From contig CALFVP010000109.1 in assembly GCA_937928175.1 (NCBI GenBank), forward strand, positions 1-14,288: a stretch of 14,288 nt of DNA, given 5' to 3'. Positions 1 to 10,000 of this stretch are shown piece after piece (within the stretch, counting starts at the first letter, position 1; the number at the start of each line of letters is the position of its first letter). This DNA is from an uncultured bacterium. GTDB taxonomy: Bacteria; Spirochaetota; Brevinematia; DTOW01. A model generated the notes under the pieces. It saw nothing but the letters and a program-made list of their open reading frames with translations. It did no database searches and was not told the origin of the DNA. The position numbers and the translations under genes are program-made.

Positions 1-220
1 TCATCTCCTGGAACACTCTTTATTATAAGCTCATAGACCTTCATACTAGTTAAATCGCCAAATGCACCAATATTCTTGGTATTCAAAACACCTTTTTGTT
101 CTTCAGCAGTTGCACTTCTTAAAATTATATCAACCGAGAAATCGTTAAGCAAAGACCCCGGCGGTACAATAATAGCAGTTCTACCATCATCCAGAGATAC
201 AACACTTTGCTCTTCCCTAT
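1..220 (-). other. Start of ZU5-like module, protein B (cut by window edge)
   Basis: The visible part reads SLDDGRTAIIVPPGSLLNDF then SVDI, a good match to the 'DG..v.IPpGal..d..i.i' signature of ZU5-like modules. It aligns with protein A through the shared DFSVD. The rest of the module and the expected C-terminal Ig domain lie beyond the left edge. Confidence 0.55.
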
Positions 221-3200
221 CTTCAGTACTAAACGGAGCGTTACTCAAAACTATCATATCAAGGTTAGTAATCTTATTTGGTAAAACCTTAACACCTTTA
301 ATAGTAATAGATCTATACTTAGTACTAGTTACGAGTATATCGTAAACTCCAGGAGGTATAAAGTTTAAGCTGTAACTACCCAATTGTATATAGTTAATAT
401 TTGTATTTGTTGTAAGCGAGCTTACTATAAAACTACCATCAATCTCATTGGTAGCAATAGTAGAAGTATCCCTATAAACAACTTTAACACTTATATCCTT
501 GTAGTAAGGCTTAACGAGACCTAAAATCCTACCAAAATTAGCAAACAGTATCTTAAATTTACTTGTTTCTGTAATAGGTACATTTACATTTTCAAACTCT
601 TCAGCACCTTCGTAGTAAACTTTACCCACCATATCATTAGTAACGTTAGTTGATTGATTGTAAACGATATCTATAAGAATAAATGATCCTCCGTAATTAG
701 CACTTCTAGTTGGTATATTAACATCCAGTAGTATGTAATTAGAATTGGTCTGCCATGAAATAAGAGTTATATAATTCGAAGATCTGACGTTAACAACAGT
801 GAAATTGGTGGAAGGATCATAGTTTATCTTAACCTTAGTTATAGGATAGCTATAACTATTGTTATTAATTCTTATAACTATGGTATGATTAGTATCGATA
901 GTATAGGCAACACTTGAACTTGCAATTATGTAGTAATCAGCAGGCTCTTGTGGAAAATCAAACTTTAAAACTAACGTTTCTCCAGGTATAGGATCCAAAT
1001 TCTGATAATCAATCAAACCATTATCAGCAAAAACGTACAACCTTTTCTCAACAGAATTAATATAATCTTCCTCAAAAACAAAATTTATAACATCCGTTGA
1101 AGAAGTTGGTATACCTCCATCTGTATAGTGAATAAATAAAACATTGTTTGAGTTTGAGTATACAGCAGGTAACGTTGAAGTTATAGAAAAGATGTTTGTT
1201 ATCTCTGTAGGTAACAAAACCTTTAAACTGTTTATATAGTTAAGTCCTGATCCGGTGTTAGTGACAAGAATTGAAACGGAGTTAGTAGCTGCAGTTTGCC
1301 CTTTACTTGGATCAGCTATAATAACGTACTTTGTCAAAAGTGCAGCTAAACCTGAAGCCCTAGGCATCACAAAACTAACGTTAGTACCAGAATTACCTTT
1401 CCTACTATTAACAAATCCAGATCCTTCACTAACTCTTATACCAACACTACTATTAGTCTGTCCTGTATCAAAAATATCAATAGCTTGAATGTAAATTACA
1501 TCGTTATCACCTTTCTGAATACCAGAAGAGTAGTCAATATAAACATTCGTATAATCATTTATCGATACACTTGAAGGTTTTGTATTGCTTACACCAATAA
1601 CGTTAGTAAACGGCCATTTCAGAGATACAATAACATGTTTTATAGGAGAGTTACCTACAGAATCGTTATTTACCTTAATCACAAGTGTATTAGTTTTATC
1701 TAAAGTACTTAACTGAGGAGTAAGAACTTCAGCACTAGGTTCACTAACAAACCTTACATTAAAGGCATTAAGGTATTTAGGAATAGATAACTCGTTAGTA
1801 ACAACGTTATAAGCAACAACCTGAAACTCGTTTGTAGCACTGGATAACAAAGTATTAGAAACATTGAAGTATATAACATCTTCCATACCAGGATAAAAGT
1901 TTGTCATATAGATCGATAAAACTCCTGTAGCACTGTTGTAACTAACATTCGTTATAAGTGAATTGCTAACCGTTGAAGGATCAAAATTGTTAGTCAAAGT
2001 AGGAGGTATAGTTATGTCTACTCTAAAGACTAAGTTATCACCTGTACCACCGTTTGACAAAGATAACCTAAGAAGAGGTTTTGGATTACTCATGTAAACA
2101 TCGTTATTTACAAAGTTACCGTAAACAACAGGACCAGAAGAAATAAAACTAACTAAATTAGTACCACCAGATACATGAGCATCTACGTACTCCTCATTAG
2201 TAGTATACTTAACTCTAACGTAAAAGTACACATTAGTATTTCCAAAAATCCAATTATCTTTTGCAGATACAGTTATAATCTCACTGGCGTTGTTAGTTAT
2301 AAGCTTAGAGGTATAATCAATAACTATATTACTAGTCGTAATAACCTTGGAAGCGGAAGGATGATAAGATGAATTAACACTCATACCGTTAGTTAAAAGC
2401 ATAAAAGGATATATAACTTCTATTTTCTCTATCTTGTACTCCGAACCACTACTTACATTCTGTAAGTATATTGAATAGTCTATAAACGAATTTTCAAAAG
2501 CTGATACTTGGTTAGGTAAAACGTAATAGTTAGCATTGTACGGAGGAAGTTCTATCCTATAACTCAAATCACCAGCTACTAACTCAGTAGCGTTAGTGTA
2601 GTAAACGTTGCTAGGATAGTTAGCAACTTCAACAAAGATATTGGTCGAATATATGGAAGGATAATTAACATTATCGTACGCAACAAACCAAACTTCATCA
2701 AACTTGGTAGAGGAAACATTAGTGTTACTAACAGAGTAATCTACAAATATAACGTTACTTGCTGAAAGATAAGTTAAAGAAGCTGGAACTTTGTTTGAAA
2801 GTATCAAAACGTTAGTAATTACGGGAGGTAGTTTTATTCTAACCCAGTAAATATCATTGTACTTCTCACCGTAGTTTGTAATAATTACCTTTAACGTATT
2901 TTTAGTAAAGTCATTGTAAGTAACGTTAGGAACAAGTTTGGCGTAAGATTTTGCAGGTGGAAGTTTAAAGAAAAGGTTAGTTACACCACCAAAAGAGTAT
3001 GGGAAATTGTTATTACTATAACCATCGTTGTAATCAGCGTAAACTCTCCAGTAAACATTCGTCTCTCCATAGTTAAAATCATCAATACCAGTTACTTTCA
3101 TAGAATAGAACTTACCGCCCCTAAGTTTATCCAAAACGAAGTTTACAAGAATAGCTCTTTCGTTAGTTAACACCGAAATATTAGGATAAGATGAAAGAGA

Positions 3201-6200
3201 AGTAACGTAATGAGAAACAACCAGATTACTCTCATTTATAAACGGTGGTATGTAAACTTTTACCCTATGAATCTCTTTACTGTTACTATTATAACCGTTA
3301 GTAAGATAAACAATATACTCGTTAGTATTAGATGTAACAGAGACATTTGTTGGAACTACTGAAACTAAAGGTATTTCGGTAATGTACAGGTATCTTTCAT
3401 CGGTTGAATAAATTACATTCGTAACTAAAGATTCGGCATTTACATTGACATTCGTTGCGTAAATTGAAAATTCTCCATTGGTAGGAGAAGAGAAATTATT
3501 TGAAAACATTACCGTAACGATATCAACACTTCCAGTTGGTAAATTAGTACCAAAAGAAGCGTAGTTTATAAGGAAATTTGAAGGCGTAAGAGTAACTGAT
3601 GTACCTACTATACTCGATTGTACCAATTTAATTCTATCATTATAGACTGGAGGTATATTAACTCTTACTCTGTAAAGCTTATTGGATCCTTTACCTGCGT
3701 TACTAACGATCAAAGTAACACTTTCAATTACATTTGTAGGTGTTGTATAAATCATTTGTCTATCAAACTTAGCTCCAGCAAAGGCAGGTGGCATCTTAAA
3801 TTCTATTGAAAAATTACCATTGGTTACCTGTTGTAAAGCTTTCTGGTTAGATGCAAAAACCGTAAAATTCCTAATTCCAATCTCACTTTCAACAAAATCT
3901 ATTATCTTGAAGGTAACAGTATCAGCTTGACCAGGTTGCAAATTAGTACCTTCAGAAAGATAATCTATAAGCACATAGTTACCACTTGGTATGAATCTAG
4001 CGTTAGCAGGATTAGTAACAATAGCACTACTTATATTTATAACATTCGTTGAGACATCTGTAGGTATGTTTATTCTAACAGTGTATATTAAATTTTTTGA
4101 ACCGGTGTTAGCACCAAGGTTAGAGATAACGTAAGTTATTTGGTTGGTAGATGTTGAAACATCTATTTTATTATCTCCAACTATACTGGAATCTGGTGGT
4201 TGAGTTACCTTAATACTAGCTTTTGCAACAACATCTGGCCAAACTACAAATAAATTCTGTGTTTCTGATGGGCTTTTATCACCGAGATTAGTCACTCCTC
4301 TACTATTTCCTAAATAACTTTGAATTCTTAGAGAAACCGGTGTAAAGTAATTGGTATTACTTAAGGTTAAAACAACTATATCTTTATAGTTAGGATTCTC
4401 GTAAACTGATCTAAAACCTACCCCTTCGTTTGAGTAGTGAAGAATAACATTAGTACCACTTATCTGAACGTTTGCCAAACTGCTCAACCATGAACTGGTA
4501 GCACTCAATATTCTAAATCCAGATGGTACACTCACTATACCATACTTCATATTATTTCCAGGAGCACCAGTATTGTAAATAAAGTTTGTTACAGTAAAGT
4601 AAACGGTAGTGGTATCGATGTAATTAGTGGATAACGATGCAACACCTTCGGGATCAGGTGGAAGTATACCAACTTTCCAAGAATTCGGAGAATACTCCTT
4701 ACCTGCAACAAGTCCCTCACCGTTACCATTATCCGCATATCCAACAAAATCAACCCAAACTGGCGGATCATCAACGTTTGTCCTTTTATGAACTGTTGTA
4801 AAGTATATAACATCATTAGAACCAGAACTTAAAAGTCTCGAAGAATTAGTATACCTAACAAACACACCGAACCCTAACCCTAAGATGTTTGTTGTAAATA
4901 TCTGTGCTGGATGGGATGTAGGTTTAGCATTCGAAAGCCCCCAAGCATGGTTAGTTATATAATTGGTATCAAACAAAATGAAAACGTTTACAATATCATT
5001 ACCTAAAGGTCCACCATTAACGATAGTATAAGCAAAAGTGTTAGTTCTTACAGCGTTATCAACTTTAGGAGGAGTTGTATAAGCAATTAACTGAGGAGAA
5101 ATTATTATAACCTCTGTTCTTTGACTTCTGTATATACTATTGGTATTTGTACCTGCTAGAAAAACACCATTTCCAAACGTATCGTATACCCACATAGGCC
5201 ATACAAAATTGGATTTAAGTATTCCAATAGGCAAATCTGGAGTTTGAGTTATGTAAAACGATATTCTTTCAAGACCATTTTGACCCGGAATTTTACTTCC
5301 GGAAGATGTATAGTTTACCCTTATCCTATTTGTTCCACCGTAGTTTGTTATAAATATATTGTTTGTGCCGATAAGAAGTGAAGATAAAGCATTTGAAACT
5401 ACAAAACCGTTAGGTATAGCAATCTCAACAATACCAATATCAGGCCTATTTGAAAGACCTGAAGTTGAAATATCATAGTAAACTTGATAAATCTCGTTAC
5501 CTTCATACATAGGTGTTGGAGAAAATGAAAGACCAGCAAACGCATAAGGTCTATCGTACACTTTAACACTCATTCCAAGATCAACTGCTCTTTTCCATCC
5601 CGTTGTAGCATACCTAATATCATTACCAGTACCAGGACTTTTACTACAATCTACAAAAGCATAAAACTTATAACTACCTGAAATATCAGGAACAGAAGGA
5701 GCAGCTAACCTAAAAGAAACCTTTATAGTTTTATTAGGTGTAGAAGAGTTTATTATTCTATTATCAGAAGCACTAACCATTCTAAACCTTATAAGCAGAG
5801 AATTTGGGTCTGAAGGTAGTACTCTAACTAAAAACTGGTTATTACCAGGTTCACCCGAAAACACTCTATTATTCGTATTAGCACCAGTGATATAGTAAGT
5901 TTCAACCCAAACTGCATTAATATCCCATGCACCAAACCCAGAAGGTTTAACTATCTTAATCTCCCCAACACCACTATCGAAAGAAGTTATATCATTCGAA
6001 ATAACTATAGTGTAAATATTGGTTGAGTTTACAACAGTTTGATTAGGAGATATATAAGCAACAGTATTACTAGTAACTGTCCTGATAATAAAATCATCCC
6101 AATACGCTTCTTGAGATTCACTTACAAATACTAAAGATTCATGCCCAAACTCAACAACGAGATTGGAATACCACCCTACACTTGTCTCAGCCATCTTGTA

Positions 6201-7067
6201 CCAAGAACCCGTACTAGTGTAAGGAGAAGGATTAAAATAAAAATACACCTTACTACCATCGTGAACTATTTTTATACCAAAAACAGTAGTATTAGCGTAA
6301 CTAGTACCAGCATTCCCTCCATAAAAATTCATATTAAGATAATTAGCGTTAGCATCCTGCATATTTACTCTCAAAGGTGCAAAACCAGAAAACCCATTAC
6401 CCCAGTTATCGTAAAAGGTAGAAGATAAGTTAAAGTTATTTTTACCACCTTTGTAATACCCCCAATCACTCAAAGTATTGTTACCACTAACTATTTCTTG
6501 GTAAACCAAAACGTAATTATCGTAATTTTCCCATTCGTTAGTTTTATAGTTTTCTTGAGCAAGCCATACGTTAATAGCACTATTGTGATAACCTTGTTGA
6601 AGTCTAGCATCATTTAAATTATCCACTCTTGACATTCTATGGACTACGGTAAATCCAAAAGGAGTCTCAGGAGTAGCGTTTATTATTCTACCTATACTAG
6701 AATTGCTAACTGGTATAAACTTAATACTATTTCCAGTCCAGTAGTTATTGTACGTAATATTTGCATTGTTCCCTCTACCGTATATAATCAAACTGTTATT
6801 ACCTACAGCAACATTACCTACAGTAAACCCAGAAGGAACACCTCCAGAAGGGAAACTACTAGGATCATTATTTGCTGCGTTAAGATTATTAGTAGCACCG
6901 TAGAATATGGCGCTTCTACCTCTGAAAGTATAGGTTTTCCACCCGTTATTGGTAAGTGTAGCTATAGTGGTGTTAAATTGTTCAACGTATTCATAACTAC
7001 TGTAAACGTTAACATCAAAAATTAAACTAAAAACAAAAATTATAAAAATAATTCCTAACCTTCTCAT
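1..7067 (-). CDS. Giant secreted Ig-like repeat protein B (3' end outside window)
   Basis: The ATG at 7067-7065 opens a frame without a stop to the left edge (2,355 complete codons, last visible residues SVPGD). The start is chosen because GGAGG lies six bases upstream and the first 23 residues form a clear signal peptide. Order: signal peptide 1-23; lectin-like about 24-333; RYATTG module about 335-520; twelve Ig/CARDB-like repeats about 523-2172; carboxypeptidase-regulatory-like about 2175-2281; ZU5-like from about 2284, cut by the window. Alignment to protein A at the shared DFSVD motif predicts about 186 more residues, ending in a FlgD-type Ig domain. It is a diverged tandem paralogue of A with the same repeat number. 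One cysteine was noticed, at residue 474. Probably an exported surface or extracellular structural or adhesive protein; no enzymatic residues are recognised. Confidence 0.95.
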   Translation of the reverse strand, partial: MRRLGIIFIIFVFSLIFDVNVYSSYEYVEQFNTTIATLTNNGWKTYTFRGRSAIFYGATNNLNAANNDPSSFPSGGVPSGFTVGNVAVGNNSLIIYGRGNNANITYNNYWTGNSIKFIPVSNSSIGRIINATPETPFGFTVVHRMSRVDNLNDARLQQGYHNSAINVWLAQENYKTNEWENYDNYVLVYQEIVSGNNTLSDWGYYKGGKNNFNLSSTFYDNWGNGFSGFAPLRVNMQDANANYLNMNFYGGNAGTSYANTTVFGIKIVHDGSKVYFYFNPSPYTSTGSWYKMAETSVGWYSNLVVEFGHESLVFVSESQEAYWDDFIIRTVTSNTVAYISPNQTVVNSTNIYTIVISNDITSFDSGVGEIKIVKPSGFGAWDINAVWVETYYITGANTNNRVFSGEPGNNQFLVRVLPSDPNSLLIRFRMVSASDNRIINSSTPNKTIKVSFRLAAPSVPDISGSYKFYAFVDCSKSPGTGNDIRYATTGWKRAVDLGMSVKVYDRPYAFAGLSFSPTPMYEGNEIYQVYYDISTSGLSNRPDIGIVEIAIPNGFVVSNALSSLLIGTNNIFITNYGGTNRIRVNYTSSGSKIPGQNGLERISFYITQTPDLPIGILKSNFVWPMWVYDTFGNGVFLAGTNTNSIYRSQRTEVIIISPQLIAYTTPPKVDNAVRTNTFAYTIVNGGPLGNDIVNVFILFDTNYITNHAWGLSNAKPTSHPAQIFTTNILGLGFGVFVRYTNSSRLLSSGSNDVIYFTTVHKRTNVDDPPVWVDFVGYADNGNGEGLVAGKEYSPNSWKVGILPPDPEGVASLSTNYIDTTTVYFTVTNFIYNTGAPGNNMKYGIVSVPSGFRILSATSSWLSSLANVQISGTNVILHYSNEGVGFRSVYENPNYKDIVVLTLSNTNYFTPVSLRIQSYLGNSRGVTNLGDKSPSETQNLFVVWPDVVAKASIKVTQPPDSSIVGDNKIDVSTSTNQITYVISNLGANTGSKNLIYTVRINIPTDVSTNVINISSAIVTNPANARFIPSGNYVLIDYLSEGTNLQPGQADTVTFKIIDFVESEIGIRNFTVFASNQKALQQVTNGNFSIEFKMPPAFAGAKFDRQMIYTTPTNVIESVTLIVSNAGKGSNKLYRVRVNIPPVYNDRIKLVQSSIVGTSVTLTPSNFLINYASFGTNLPTGSVDIVTVMFSNNFSSPTNGEFSIYATNVNVNAESLVTNVIYSTDERYLYITEIPLVSVVPTNVSVTSNTNEYIVYLTNGYNSNSKEIHRVKVYIPPFINESNLVVSHYVTSLSSYPNISVLTNERAILVNFVLDKLRGGKFYSMKVTGIDDFNYGETNVYWRVYADYNDGYSNNNFPYSFGGVTNLFFKLPPAKSYAKLVPNVTYNDFTKNTLKVIITNYGEKYNDIYWVRIKLPPVITNVLILSNKVPASLTYLSASNVIFVDYSVSNTNVSSTKFDEVWFVAYDNVNYPSIYSTNIFVEVANYPSNVYYTNATELVAGDLSYRIELPPYNANYYVLPNQVSAFENSFIDYSIYLQNVSSGSEYKIEKIEVIYPFMLLTNGMSVNSSYHPSASKVITTSNIVIDYTSKLITNNASEIITVSAKDNWIFGNTNVYFYVRVKYTTNEEYVDAHVSGGTNLVSFISSGPVVYGNFVNNDVYMSNPKPLLRLSLSNGGTGDNLVFRVDITIPPTLTNNFDPSTVSNSLITNVSYNSATGVLSIYMTNFYPGMEDVIYFNVSNTLLSSATNEFQVVAYNVVTNELSIPKYLNAFNVRFVSEPSAEVLTPQLSTLDKTNTLVIKVNNDSVGNSPIKHVIVSLKWPFTNVIGVSNTKPSSVSINDYTNVYIDYSSGIQKGDNDVIYIQAIDIFDTGQTNSSVGIRVSEGSGFVNSRKGNSGTNVSFVMPRASGLAALLTKYVIIADPSKGQTAATNSVSILVTNTGSGLNYINSLKVLLPTEITNIFSITSTLPAVYSNSNNVLFIHYTDGGIPTSSTDVINFVFEEDYINSVEKRLYVFADNGLIDYQNLDPIPGETLVLKFDFPQEPADYYIIASSSVAYTIDTNHTIVIRINNNSYSYPITKVKINYDPSTNFTVVNVRSSNYITLISWQTNSNYILLDVNIPTRSANYGGSFILIDIVYNQSTNVTNDMVGKVYYEGAEEFENVNVPITETSKFKILFANFGRILGLVKPYYKDISVKVVYRDTSTIATNEIDGSFIVSSLTTNTNINYIQLGSYSLNFIPPGVYDILVTSTKYRSITIKGVKVLPNKITNLDMIVLSNAPFSTEDREEQSVVSLDDGRTAIIVPPGSLLNDFSVDIILRSATAEEQKGVLNTKNIGAFGDLTSMKVYELIIKSVPGD
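225..545 (-). other. Carboxypeptidase-regulatory-like domain, protein B
   Basis: About residues 2175-2281. The segment opens with FGRILGLVKP, has a DGSFIV turn, then IPPGVYDILVTSTKYRS, and closes with VKVLPNKITNLDMIVL. The PPG-x-Y-x-[IL]-x-V, K-Y-R-S and V-x-P-x-x-[IT]-T-x-L-D sequence is characteristic of this transthyretin-like fold. It lies directly after the twelfth repeat, as in protein A. Confidence 0.7.
550..5500 (-). repeat. Twelve Ig/CARDB-like protein repeats in protein B
   Basis: The unit pattern is the same as in protein A. The core strand begins near 5450, 5010, 4560, 4100, 3690, 3285, 2865, 2450, 2040, 1660, 1245 and 865 (mean spacing about 417 bases, 139 residues). Examples are GNDIVNVFILFD, GSNKLYRVRVNIPP, YNDIYWVRIKLPP and SYPITKVKINYDP. 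The first and last units resemble the first and last of protein A, and the second linker carries the same acidic loop, so the arrays are collinear. Boundaries are approximate because they were set by eye. Confidence 0.75.
4695..4733 (-). other. EF-hand/dockerin-like acidic loop in protein B
   Basis: The linker between repeats 2 and 3 reads DNGNGEGLVAGKE. Over the last twelve residues it keeps N1, N3, E5, G6, V8 and E12, but position 9 is Gly. It lies at the same place in the array as the loop of protein A, so it is a conserved feature of the family and not a chance acidic stretch. Ion binding may be weaker than in A. Confidence 0.4.
5510..6065 (-). other. Beta-rich module with RYATTG motif, protein B
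   Basis: Equivalent to the module in protein A: GVGEIKIVKPSGF (around 5960), then FVDCSKSPG (Cys codon 5648-5646), then RYATTG (5615-5598), just before repeat 1. Sharing an exact hexapeptide between otherwise strongly diverged paralogues suggests a structural or functional constraint at this site. Confidence 0.45.
6070..6998 (-). other. N-terminal lectin-like (concanavalin-A-type) region of protein B
   Basis: Residues 24-333 begin SYEYVEQF and end with YWDDFIIRT. Two features resemble concanavalin-A/laminin-G-type jelly rolls: a strand-turn segment HDGSKVYFYFNP (residues 269-280), like the 'HDG..v.fYvnG' hairpin of these folds, and a closing WDDF strand. The region is rich in Asn, Gly, Tyr and Trp, as in carbohydrate-binding sandwiches. 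The same landmarks occur in the same order at the visible start of protein A. The family call rests on motif shape only. A plausible role is glycan or polysaccharide binding, but binding residues cannot be identified by eye. Confidence 0.5.
6999..7067 (-). other. Sec signal peptide of protein B
   Basis: The first residues are MRRLG followed by a hydrophobic stretch rich in Ile and Phe (residues 6-17), then a polar region ending VYS at residues 21-23. Two arginines, a hydrophobic core and V at -3 with S at -1 fit signal peptidase I cleavage after residue 23, before SYEYVEQ. No lipobox cysteine is present, so a lipoprotein is unlikely. The corresponding part of protein A lies outside the window. 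Confidence 0.85.
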
Positions 7068-7080
7068 AAACTACCTCCTA
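7068..7080 (-). promoter_or_regulatory. Ribosome binding site of gene B overlapping the stop codon of gene A
   Basis: Read on the minus strand, 7080-7071 is TAGGAGGTAG. The TAG at its start is the stop codon of gene A, and GGAGG (7078-7074) is a strong Shine-Dalgarno six bases before the ATG of gene B. A ribosome terminating on A therefore sits on the initiation site of B. This supports one operon and possible translational coupling. No terminator or promoter fits in the ten bases between the genes. Confidence 0.9.
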
Positions 7081-10000
7081 CTTAACTAAAACGATGGTAC
7101 CAGTATAAACTTTATCTTCAACTTTTATTCTATAGATGTATACACCATTTCTAACAGGTTTACCATCCATATCTTTTCCATCCCAACCTATTTCACCGTT
7201 AACATACCCTTCAGGATCTTCTTTAACTATCCTTTTAACTATTCTTCCTTCTAGATTGTATATCAAAACTTCATACTTACTGTAAGGTTTATCAAATTCA
7301 AACGATATTTTAACAACGCCGTAAGCAGGATCAACTGTCTGCCCTTTGACAAAAGGAGTAATCACCTTAGAAGAAGTATTAACGTTTCTTATAACACTAT
7401 CGAACGACTTAGAAGTTTCGAATATACCGTAATACTTGTGTAGATAAGATACTTTAGCTACTATAAACTTATTCTGTTTATCAACCAAACCACCAATTCT
7501 AATCCAATCGCCTGTTGTCTCTTTCCAATAGTAAATACCTAACTTATCCTCATTATCGTAATAATTACTTACAACAGATGGGTAATACAAGTATAGAATT
7601 ATATCACCACTTATTCCTATTTCTTTAATAATTTCTTCGTAAGAGTAGCCTCTTATATCAAGGTAGTAGCCTTTCATATTATCGTAAGTTGAAGGTTTAG
7701 CGATTTTATCATCGTTTTTCACAGCTAACTTTTGGAGTTCAGTTAAATTAGTTACGTAAAGATCAACAGAGAAATCTCTTTGGATACTACCAACTTTTAC
7801 TATGACTTTACTCACATTATCACTTGCAGAGACTATATCCTGATCCTGTTGTGAACTTTTACTGAATGGTTTATTAAGCATGGTAACAGTACCTACAAAG
7901 TTATTTTTATTCTTTTCAACGTTAAAAACTTTTGTCATAGGTCTATAGTTAGGATTTTCAAACGACAGTATAGCAACATTGTTATCATCTGGGTAAACTT
8001 GAGGAATGTAGAAATACCCATTACTAACCGTAGATACTACTACAATGTCATTTCCTTCAGCATCTTTAATTACATTACCTTGACTATCAACTTGTTTTAT
8101 AGTAACTGGATACCTGTAAGGAGTTACGTACCCTATCACTCTACCGAATGGTGCATTGGTAACCCAAACAACTTGCGGAAGCCCACTCGGTTTAACTAAC
8201 AAGGTATTTGTATTAGTAGCACCATAAACCCATACAAAACCTGTCATAGATATTGGATAATAGTTTGTAATATTGTAAATAACATCTATAGAAAGTATAC
8301 TTTCTTTGTTAAACCCAAGATCAGTAGGGCTAAACCTTAATTCTATAGTGTTAGGTACGTTAGTAATGATGGTAGCAAAATTGGTAATAGAAACATCTGA
8401 AGGATCTAAGGTGTAAGCTTTAATTGAGGTTATAGTAAAGTTTGTAGTATCAAAATTTATTAAAACGTTAGTAACGTAAATATCCCTACTCTTATTTACA
8501 ATTTTATACTCAATGTGTGCATTTGTATTTATGGTATATATTTCTTTTCCTTTGTTAACGTAACCAAGAATAAGCAACGGTGGATATATAACTCTAAGTA
8601 AAGTAGTACCACCAGACATAGTTCCACAAACGTACCAAACGTTATCATTTCTATTACCTACATTCACAACGAAAGAAACGTTAGTAAGAACATCGAACAT
8701 AGATGAAGTTTCAAAGTATATACTATCCATTTCTCCTTCAGAAATACCAGAATCGTTAGAATAGTAAACATACATCATGTTACCTGATATATAATTTGAA
8801 GCAATACCACCAATAGTGTTACTCAATACACTAAATCCAGTAAACCCATAAGGTATTGTAAACCTTAACCTTCTTATTTTATTTGAACCAATACCTTTAT
8901 TAGTTACATCTAACCTTATTACGTTAGATACCTCACTTACATAGATGTAATCTGGATTTATACTTACATCAGCCATAGCTGGTGGCATAACAAAATTAAC
9001 TTGGTTAGTGTATCCAATAAACACCTTAAGTTTTCTCCAAACACCGCTACCATCATCAAAATAAGCCATGAGTATGTAATTAGTATCCTCTAAACTAAAG
9101 TTATCGTAACCGTAAAAAGTAATTATATCTTGATCACCAATTGCTATTTCTTTACCTTCAAGATCGTAGTAAACCTCTATGTTAGTATTTCCAAAATTAC
9201 TTATATACGTTGCATCATCCTGAATAATATAACTTTGTAAGTTAGAAATACTATTATACCACCCGTAAGGTAAAACGAATTTCAACCTCTTTATACTTTT
9301 TGAACCACTTGAATCATTCTTCACGTACACCGAATAGTTAGTATAATAGTAACTAGTATCAACTTGATTTGGGTAAACGTAATAAGAAGGTAAAGAAGCA
9401 ATTTTTATAGTATCTGCACCGTAATACACACTTTCTACGTAGTTTGTATTCTTGCTATTCCATACAACAGCATTTAACGAAACGTTTGTTGGATAACTGA
9501 TGGTATTACTTAAAGTGATAAATATCTCTTTACCTTGTCCAACTTCCAAAGCGTTAGTATAAAAAACGTACAAACTATTTCCGCTAATTTTATTGGTTGC
9601 ATCACTATCATTACTTACAGAAACTATACTAAAAACGCTAGGTATACCAATTCTTATACCCCTTATTACGTTTTTATCAACACCGGTATTAGTTAAAACG
9701 TAACTAACACTAAATTGCCCATCACTCACAAATATTTCTTTAGGATTTGGAGAAGATATAGCACCTTTTGCGTAAGGTAAAGGCATAACAAACGAAACGT
9801 ATTTAACTTTACCAGCAACAACACCGGTAGGTTTTCTTTTTCCAGCAGTACTATCGAAAGATACTTCAGCATTCCAATAAATGTTAGTCTCCCCATCATG
9901 GAAATTATCCTTAAACTTTACAGTTATAATATCATTTTCACCAGGTAAAATAGCAGTAGAGTACTCAACAACAATTTCACCGTTATTGGATAAGTAAGAA

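Noticed and set aside
76..345. 89-codon open frame on the plus strand
   Set aside because: Lies opposite the carboxypeptidase-regulatory and ZU5-like coding region of gene B, which has clear domain evidence. The other short plus-strand frames (near 1255, 2175, 3618, 6141, 7999, 12853 and 13913) were rejected for the same reason.
4589..4816. 75-codon minus-strand frame out of phase with gene B
   Set aside because: Fully inside gene B, whose own frame here encodes the conserved acidic loop region and continues uninterrupted.
4861..4890. Telomere-like CCCTAACCCTAA on the plus strand
   Set aside because: Only two units, in frame within gene B, where they encode part of LGLGFG; no longer array.
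6639..7025. 128-codon open frame on the plus strand
   Set aside because: Antisense to the N-terminal coding region of gene B, with low-complexity Ser/Thr/Ile/Arg composition and no recognisable domain; a shadow of the real gene.
7068..7120. Terminator or promoter between the two genes
   Set aside because: The gap is only ten bases and is occupied by the ribosome binding site; no hairpin with a T-run was seen.
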